Assembly: GCA_025360945.1 (NCBI GenBank)
Contig: JANYBE010000471.1
Location: forward strand, 1-8,989
Direction: 5' to 3'
Source of the DNA: Rhizobacter sp.
Lineage (GTDB): Bacteria > Pseudomonadota > Gammaproteobacteria > Burkholderiales > Burkholderiaceae_C
DNA: 8,989 nt
This document shows positions 1-5,927 of the stretch, piece after piece. The notes under the pieces are model-generated. The model was given only the letters and a program-made list of their open reading frames with translations, did not search any database and was not told the DNA's origin. How positions within the stretch are numbered: position 1 is the first letter of the stretch; every line of letters begins with the position of its first letter. The position numbers and the translations under genes are program-made.

Positions 1-1986
<1,986 letters not shown>

Positions 1987-1996
1987 CAAAGTTCGC

Positions 1997-2030
1997 CAAA
2001 TCCAGTACCCGGGAAAACCCGAAGGATTTG
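1997..2030 (+). other. Hairpin downstream of maeB
   Basis: CAAATCC (1997-2003) pairs perfectly with GGATTTG (2024-2030). Inside it CGGG (2010-2013) can pair with CCCG (2018-2021) around an AAAA loop, leaving an asymmetric internal loop of 6 and 2 bases. It starts 11 bases after the maeB stop. No T-run follows, so it is a poor intrinsic terminator. It may protect the mRNA 3' end or be a weak termination aid; the role is inferred. Confidence 0.35.
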
Positions 2031-2134
2031 TGAATGTTCTGTGACAGGGCGGCAGGACTCGCCAGTTAGAGCAATTCCGGCAACAAGACTTCACAATACT
2101 TTGGTTATTACAGAGAGCAAGCACTCACATACAC

Positions 2135-2149
2135 GGCAATTCAATTGCC
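2135..2149. promoter_or_regulatory. 15-bp dyad, possible operator upstream of the RNase promoter
   Basis: GGCAATT-C-AATTGCC is a perfect 7+1+7 inverted repeat. The single central base makes it a protein-binding-style dyad more than an RNA hairpin. Its centre at 2142 is about 60 bases upstream of the start site expected from the -10 at 2191-2196, a position typical of an activator. AT-rich CAATT-like words recur nearby (2151-2155, 2183-2187). No regulator is identified. Confidence 0.4.
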
Positions 2150-2167
2150 CCAATTTGAGGCAGAGGC

Positions 2168-2196
2168 TTGAGGTTTTCGGCCCAATTCGGTAACAT
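2168..2196 (+). promoter_or_regulatory. Predicted sigma70-type promoter for the RNase-barstar pair
   Basis: TTGAGG at 2168-2173 (4 of 6 to the -35 consensus) is followed by a 17-base spacer and TAACAT at 2191-2196 (4 of 6 to the -10 consensus). A start site near 2203 would leave a leader of about 20 bases before the GTG at 2224. That leader holds the ribosome binding site AGGGA (2213-2217) six bases before the start. Spacing is ideal and the hexamers are moderate; the call rests on sequence only. Confidence 0.5.
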
Positions 2197-2223
2197 CGCG
2201 GCTTCTGATTTCAGGGATTTCCC

Positions 2224-2628
2224 GTGTCTTTCTCCGGTCGGCCACTGTGGTGGCAAGCTCTGCACAAGACGGGGCTGGTTCTCACATTGGCATGCGCGGC
2301 GCTGGCGACCAGTGTGGTCAATGCCCGAGGCGTGGCGCCTGGCACGGTGGCGTTGGTGGCGTTGCCGGCCGAAGCGCAAGCCACTCACCGCCTGATCTTG
2401 GCCGGCGGGCCCTTCGCAAGTCACAAGGATGGCACGGTGTTCGGCAATCGCGAACGCGCGTTGCCGCGTCAGCCTCGCGGCTTCTATCACGAGTACACGG
2501 TTCGCACGCCGGGCGCCCGTGACCGGGGCGCGCGGCGCATCGTTTGCGGCGGTCGCGAGCCGCAGCACCCCGACGCCTGTTTTTATAGCGACGATCACTA
2601 CGCGAGTTTCCAGCAAATCGTGCCGTGA
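2224..2628 (+). CDS. Secreted guanyl-specific ribonuclease (RNase Sa/barnase family)
   Basis: Predicted 134-residue exported endoribonuclease that cuts RNA after G through a 2',3'-cyclic phosphate. Residues 1-34 look like a Sec signal peptide: a basic start, a hydrophobic stretch at about 17-32, and VNA before R35 as the likely cleavage site. The mature part matches the RNase N1/T1 microbial family: AGGPF (60-64), VFGNRE (72-77), FYHEYTV (87-93), RTPGARDRGARRI (94-106) and DDHYASF (123-129). By alignment with RNase Sa (Glu54, Arg65, Arg69, His85), the catalytic set is E90, R101, R105 and H125; all are present. Cys108 and Cys119 flank a short loop and could form a local disulfide after export. 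The GTG start is chosen because AGGGA lies six bases upstream and the signal peptide begins there; no in-frame ATG competes. The barstar-family inhibitor gene follows directly. The family is firm; the biological target (scavenging, competitors or self) is unknown. Confidence 0.9.
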   Translation: MSFSGRPLWWQALHKTGLVLTLACAALATSVVNARGVAPGTVALVALPAEAQATHRLILAGGPFASHKDGTVFGNRERALPRQPRGFYHEYTVRTPGARDRGARRIVCGGREPQHPDACFYSDDHYASFQQIVP

Positions 2629-2666
2629 TCGGCGATTGAAGTTTTTGTTCACGGTTTGATTTTTTT
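2623..2666 (+). terminator. Weak terminator- or attenuator-like element between RNase and barstar genes
   Basis: CCGTGA (2623-2628, containing the RNase stop codon) is a perfect inverted repeat of TCACGG (2649-2654), with a 20-base loop, followed by TTTGATTTTTTT. The T-tract fits an intrinsic terminator, but six pairs around so large a loop is weak. It may reduce read-through, or the U-rich leader may simply keep the barstar ribosome site open. Inferred only. Confidence 0.3.
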
Positions 2667-2672
2667 GACCCA

Positions 2673-2678
2673 AGGAGG
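2673..2678 (+). promoter_or_regulatory. Consensus ribosome binding site of the barstar gene
   Basis: AGGAGG here is a perfect Shine-Dalgarno core. It sits 9 bases before the ATG at 2688 but only 3 bases before an in-frame GTG at 2682, so it favours the ATG. It is stronger than the AGGGA site of the RNase gene, which would favour excess inhibitor over nuclease. Confidence 0.7.
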
Positions 2679-2687
2679 AACGTGACC

Positions 2688-3083
2688 ATGCTGTTGCAGA
2701 CAGTCCGTCCAAACATTGTCCAGTCGATCCGCGCGTTTCGCGTGGAGGACCTGATGGAAGCGGCGCAAGGCGCCAACCAGCATTTCCTCTACGCGAACCT
2801 CACCGCGGCCCAGTCCAAGCAGGACGTCCTCGAAGCCATTGCGCAGGCCTTCACGTTCCCGGCGCACTTCGGCAAGAACCTGGATGCACTCTACGACTGC
2901 ATGACCGACCTCGTTCACAAATCCGGATCGCAGCCGGGGTTCGTGGTGGTGCTGGAGCAGTTGCCGGACAACCCACGTTTTGATCGGGAGGCGCGTGAAA
3001 GCCTGCTCGATGTCTTTCGCGATGCGGCTGATTTCTGGGCCGAACGGAAGATCCCCTTCAGGTGCTTCTATTCTTTTCAGTAG
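2688..3083 (+). CDS. Barstar-family ribonuclease inhibitor
   Basis: Predicted 131-residue cytoplasmic protein that binds and blocks a barnase-type RNase, protecting the cell from enzyme that is not yet exported. No signal peptide is visible. The diagnostic barstar segment HFGKNLDALYDCMTDL is at 60-75. By alignment with Bacillus barstar, D66 and D70 match Asp35 and Asp39, the key acids that fill the RNase active site. Y69 replaces Trp38, and D112 in LLDVFRDAA matches Glu76. An N-terminal tail of about 30 residues precedes the barstar fold. The gene starts 59 bases after the RNase stop on the same strand, so the two probably share a transcript, though the inhibitor has its own strong ribosome site. 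The ATG at 2688 is preferred over the GTG at 2682 on spacing. The RNase just upstream is the natural partner; binding is inferred from adjacency and family. Confidence 0.9.
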   Translation: MLLQTVRPNIVQSIRAFRVEDLMEAAQGANQHFLYANLTAAQSKQDVLEAIAQAFTFPAHFGKNLDALYDCMTDLVHKSGSQPGFVVVLEQLPDNPRFDREARESLLDVFRDAADFWAERKIPFRCFYSFQ

Positions 3084-3117
3084 CCCGCTCCCAAGAACTC
3101 GGGTCATGGGAGCGGGC
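3083..3117. repeat. Perfect 10-bp inverted repeat overlapping the barstar stop codon
   Basis: GCCCGCTCCC (3083-3092) and GGGAGCGGGC (3108-3117) are perfectly complementary across a 15-base loop; the left arm begins at the last base of the TAG stop. Neither strand has a T-run after the stem, so it is not a standard intrinsic terminator. It may stabilise the mRNA 3' end, pause polymerase or be a dispersed palindromic repeat. Confidence 0.55.
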
Positions 3118-3317
3118 GACGGATGTGGCCCCCAGTGTTGCAGACAAGCCGGTCAAGCCGGCCGCCAAAAGCGCTGCGAACAACAACTTCGGCATGAACA
3201 TGCCGATGATGAGCAGCGCGTTCGACACGGCAATGTGGCTTAACGCCGCATAAGGGCGGATTGAGCAGCCCATAGCGCCCTGCACCGCAACTGCCGTTCT
3301 CGCAAGTGCTAAGAGCC

Positions 3318-3350
3318 CTGACCGCGCCATTTTCTGGCGCGGTCAGTTTG
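3318..3350 (+). terminator. Strong hairpin, probable intrinsic terminator of the RNase-barstar transcript
   Basis: CTGACCGCGCCA (3318-3329) pairs without mismatch with TGGCGCGGTCAG (3335-3346) around a TTTTC loop: 12 pairs, mostly G-C. TTTG follows on the + strand, a short T-tract. On the - strand the stem is followed by GGGCTC, so the + orientation fits better. It lies 235 bases past the barstar stop, so the transcript would carry a long 3' region or an unrecognised small RNA or peptide gene. Confidence 0.6.
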
Positions 3351-3385
3351 GCCTAAAGTACAAATCTTCTCCAGCAGCGCATACG

Positions 3386-3410
3386 GCCCGAGAGGCTAGA
3401 GGCCTCGGGC
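3386..3410. repeat. GC-rich hairpin
   Basis: GCCCG (3386-3390) pairs with CGGGC (3406-3410) and AGGC (3393-3396) with GCCT (3402-3405), with a two-base bulge on the left and a TAGAG loop. No T-run follows on either strand. Function unknown. Confidence 0.4.
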
Positions 3411-3447
3411 TGAGAATCATCTCTTGCATCCAGCGGGCGAGACAACG

Positions 3448-3520
3448 CCGGCGCAGGCTGCTTTGGCACTTTCGAGCTAGAGCGGGAAGCGGTCTCGACC
3501 GCAGCTCGAACCAGCGCCGG
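3448..3520. repeat. Long one-sidedly bulged inverted repeat
   Basis: All 23 bases of 3498-3520 find partners, in order, in 3448-3493. The blocks are CCGGCGC (3448-3454), TGG (3464-3466), TTCGAGCT (3471-3478) and GCGGT (3489-3493), closed by a CTCG tetraloop (3494-3497). The left side has extra stretches of 9, 4 and 10 bases between blocks; the right side has none. It lies between the probable terminator and rsmA in otherwise gene-free DNA. Confidence 0.5.
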
Positions 3521-3784
3521 AGCTTTGCGCCCCACAAGCCTTCTGTTCGAGCCCAAGCCTCAAGCGACAACTTTCCACTGAGCACCTGCCAGGGCCATCA
3601 TGCTGCAGCCGGGTGGCTGGCAAGTGCGAAAAGACGAGTCGCTGGGTCAAAGTGCTTCCCATGTAGCCCCGCGAGCCTTTGCGCCTTCTGGGCTATCCAG
3701 TTGCGGCAAAACGCCAGCTCGTCGTCGACGTCGCGGAGCACGCGCAACCTCAACGCAGCGGTTCGTTGCACCGCGGGGAGTCTC

Positions 3785-4573
3785 TTATTCCGGCGCCTGC
3801 ACGCCCTTCAACTGCGCACCCACCGAAGCGGCGAGCGCGAGGTACTCAGCCACCGGCACCTCTTCGGCGCGACGCTGCACGTCGAACTCGCCGGCAAAGC
3901 CGTGCTCGGCAAGCCAGCGGCCCAGGGTGTGGCGCAACAGCTTGCGGCGCTGGGAGAACGCGACGCGCACCAGCTCGCTGAGCAAAGCCAGCTCGACGCC
4001 CGGCGCGTCTGGCAGCGGCAGCATGCGCACGATAGCCGAGTCCACCCGCGGCGGCGGGTCGAACGACTCTGGCGGCACGTCGAGTACCGACTCGATGTCG
4101 TAGCGCCATTGCAGCATCACACTCAGGCGCCCGTAGTCCTTGGTACCGGGCCCGGCCGCCATACGCTGCACGACTTCCTTTTGAAGCATGAAATGTTGGT
4201 CGACCACGTGCGCGGCACTGCCCAGCAGGTGGAACAGGATCGGCGACGAGATGTTGTACGGCAGGTTGCCTACGACCCGCAGCCGCTGGCCGCGCGCCCG
4301 TGCCAGCGCGTCGAAGTCGACCCGCAGCACGTCGGACTCGATCACCTCGATCCCAGGCCGCGAGCGCAAGCGTTGCGCCAAATCGCGATCGAGCTCGATG
4401 ACAGTAAGCTGCTCGCACCGCGCGACGAGCGGGTTGGTCATCGCACCCAGCCCGGGCCCGATCTCGACCAGCGCCTCTCCGGGCTGGGGCGCGATCTCGT
4501 CGATGATCGCGTCGATGACCGCGCCGTCGGTCAGGAAGTGCTGGCCGAAGCGCTTGCGCGCGATGTGCTTCAA
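3785..4573 (-). CDS. rsmA: 16S rRNA dimethyladenosine transferase
   Basis: RsmA (KsgA) uses S-adenosylmethionine to dimethylate two adjacent adenosines near the 3' end of 16S rRNA (A1518 and A1519 in E. coli), a late 30S maturation step in the cytoplasm. With the TTG start at 4573 it has 262 residues, normal for the family. It shows RKRFGQHFL (7-14 region), the SAM-binding VEIGPGLGAMT (36-46), acidic E60 in VIELDRDL, D81 in ESDVLRVD, the catalytic NLPYN (103-107), and a C-terminal FSQRRKLLRHTL (206-217). The longest frame starts at a GTG at 4624 inside surA and adds 17 Arg/Ser-rich residues. TTG 4573 is preferred because LKHIARKRFGQ aligns with the usual M-x-HI-x-RKRFGQ start and lies 10 bases past the surA stop. 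The ribosome site (GGGG) is weak, suggesting translational coupling to surA. Identity is firm; the start is uncertain. Confidence 0.93.
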   Translation of the reverse strand: MKHIARKRFGQHFLTDGAVIDAIIDEIAPQPGEALVEIGPGLGAMTNPLVARCEQLTVIELDRDLAQRLRSRPGIEVIESDVLRVDFDALARARGQRLRVVGNLPYNISSPILFHLLGSAAHVVDQHFMLQKEVVQRMAAGPGTKDYGRLSVMLQWRYDIESVLDVPPESFDPPPRVDSAIVRMLPLPDAPGVELALLSELVRVAFSQRRKLLRHTLGRWLAEHGFAGEFDVQRRAEEVPVAEYLALAASVGAQLKGVQAPE

Positions 4574-4583
4574 GTGGCCCCGG

Positions 4584-5927
4584 CTACTGCGGCGGCTCGC
4601 GCATTTCGATGTACGCGCGGGCACGCAGGTCGCGCACCCACTCGACGTAAGCGTCTTCGAACTTCTGCTCGCGCAACACGTTGCGCGCCTGCTCGCGCTG
4701 CTGCTTCAGGTCCAGCGTCATCTGGCGGCGCTCGAGCACCTGGATCAGGTGCACGCCGAAGCGCGACGAGAGCGGGTCCGAGATGCCGTTGATTGGCAAC
4801 GCGTTCATCGTCTCTTCGAATTCGGGCACGAAGGCGCCAGGCGACGTCCAGCCTAGGTCGCCACCGGCAGCTGCGCTGCCGTCTTCGGAGTTGTCGCGCG
4901 CAAGCTGCTCAAACGACTTCGCGCCGCTCAAGATCTGTCGCTTGAACTCGCTCAGCCGACGCCCGGCGGCCTCGGCCGAGAGTTGCTCGGAGACACGCAA
5001 CAAAATGTGGCGCGCATGCGTTTGCTGCACCGTGAACGCACCGCCCTCCTGGCGATCGACGAGCTTGATCACGTGAAAGCCGGCGCCGCTGCGCAACAGT
5101 GTCGGCGACACCTCGCCGGGCTTCAGGTTGCGGGCAACTTCGACGAACACATCGGGCAGCCGGTCCATTGGCCGCATGCCGATGACGCCGCCCAGGGCCT
5201 TGTTGCCATCTTCGGAGATCTCATTCGCAATCGTCTCGAAGGCCTCGCCACCCTTCACGCGCGCCAGCGCGACTTCGGCGCGGGCCTTGCGCTGCGCGAG
5301 CACATCGGCGTTCGCGCCCTCAGGCACGGTTACCAGGATCTGCGCAATGTTCAGCTGCGCCGCGGTGCCCGCCGCGACACGGCGCTGTTCGATAAGCTTG
5401 TCGATGTCCTCGGCGCTGATGCGAATGCGCTGATTCACCTCGTGCTCGCGCACGCGTTCCATGAGGAGCTGGTCGCGCACGTTGTTGCGAAACGCGCTGT
5501 AGGCGAGGCCCTGCTGTTGCAGCCGCGCCCGAAGCTGCGCCATCGTCATCTGGTTCTGCACCGCCACGTTAGCCACCGCGCGGTCGAGTTCGGCCTCGTC
5601 GACCTTGGAGCCGACATCGCGTGCATTGGTGACCTGCACGCGCTCGTCGATCAGGGCATCGAGTATCTGCCTTCGCAGCTCGGCCGGCGGCGGCAGCTGG
5701 CTCTTGCCGCGCGCCGCGTCTTCGCGGATGCGCGCCAGACGCCCCTGCAGCTCGGCATTGGTGACGAGCTCCTGGTTGACCACGGCGATGATGTAGTCGG
5801 CCATCGCCGGCGTCGACGCGCTGCGGGTCTGCGCCGGCGCCAAGGGCACAAGCAGGCAGCATAGGGCCAGGCCGAGCACGGCGCGCAGCGCGCGAGCGCG
5901 GGAAACGATCAACAACGAATCAGTCAT
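4584..5927 (-). CDS. surA: Periplasmic chaperone and peptidyl-prolyl isomerase SurA
   Basis: SurA escorts unfolded outer-membrane proteins, LptD among them, through the periplasm and isomerises prolyl bonds. The 447 residues match the family length (428 in E. coli). Residues 1-32 are a signal peptide with hydrophobic core VLGLALCCLLVPLA and probable cleavage after APA. The SurA N-terminal chaperone domain spans about 43-180 (IIAVVNQELVTNAEL, then LIDERVQ). Two parvulin domains follow, about 191-290 (QILVTVPEG ... GFHVIKLVD) and 302-398 (HARHILLRVSE ... GDLGW ... FGVHLIQVLERR), then a C-terminal helix (about 405-440) that packs on the N-domain. The ATG at 5925-5927 overlaps the lptD stop by 8 bases (ATGACTGA), so translation is probably coupled. 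rsmA follows directly; pdxA, the usual neighbour, is absent. Confidence 0.96.
   Translation of the reverse strand: MTDSLLIVSRARALRAVLGLALCCLLVPLAPAQTRSASTPAMADYIIAVVNQELVTNAELQGRLARIREDAARGKSQLPPPAELRRQILDALIDERVQVTNARDVGSKVDEAELDRAVANVAVQNQMTMAQLRARLQQQGLAYSAFRNNVRDQLLMERVREHEVNQRIRISAEDIDKLIEQRRVAAGTAAQLNIAQILVTVPEGANADVLAQRKARAEVALARVKGGEAFETIANEISEDGNKALGGVIGMRPMDRLPDVFVEVARNLKPGEVSPTLLRSGAGFHVIKLVDRQEGGAFTVQQTHARHILLRVSEQLSAEAAGRRLSEFKRQILSGAKSFEQLARDNSEDGSAAAGGDLGWTSPGAFVPEFEETMNALPINGISDPLSSRFGVHLIQVLERRQMTLDLKQQREQARNVLREQKFEDAYVEWVRDLRARAYIEMREPPQ

Larger units (their letters stand above)
3343..3662 (-). pseudogene. Possible degraded ORF with a helix-turn-helix-like patch
   Basis: Two - strand frames can be joined near 3600. 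One, from an ATG at 3662, begins MGSTLTQRLVFSHLPATR. The other, 3597 down to 3343, contains LSLEAWARTEGLWGAKLRRW. That spacing (small helix, AR-EGL turn, LRRW helix) resembles the N-terminal DNA-binding part of some transposase accessory proteins such as IS66 OrfA, but the match is only an impression. No intact start, ribosome site or terminal repeats were seen, and third-position GC is lower than in the neighbouring genes. It may equally be random non-coding sequence. Confidence 0.15.
3084..3784. other. Gene-poor segment between barstar and rsmA
   Basis: No gene can be called with confidence in these ~700 bases. On the + strand a frame ending in TAA at 3251-3253 reads as a low-complexity Ala/Lys/Pro then Met-rich tail from a possible GTG near 3123, without a good ribosome site. 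On the - strand an overlapping frame (about 3200 down to 3058) would give a 47-residue peptide beginning MFMPKLLFAALLAAGLTG, like a signal peptide or membrane helix. Both have GC-rich third positions, so composition does not decide between them. From 3347 to 3784 there are hairpins and only broken frames. The segment also contains the inverted repeats and terminator listed separately. No tRNA and no CRISPR array are visible. Confidence 0.5.

Noticed and set aside
2281..2300. Lipoprotein-type signal (LTLAC) in the RNase
   Set aside because: The -3 position is Thr and the hydrophobic core runs on past the cysteine to a good VNA cleavage site, so a soluble secreted enzyme is more likely.
3448..3520. 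Integron attC site
   Set aside because: The bulged hairpin looks suggestive, but the paired core motifs (GTTRRRY and RYYYAAC) are not present at the ends and the bulges are too large.
3540..3560. tRNA T-loop-like TTCGAGC
   Set aside because: The flanking bases do not form a T-stem and no acceptor or anticodon arm can be built around it.
3756..3776. Terminator of rsmA (GCGGT/ACCGC hairpin)
   Set aside because: Only five pairs and no T-run on the - strand; too weak to call.
3701..4856. + strand frames opposite rsmA and surA
   Set aside because: Mirror frames of conserved genes, with unnatural Arg/Ser/Ala composition.
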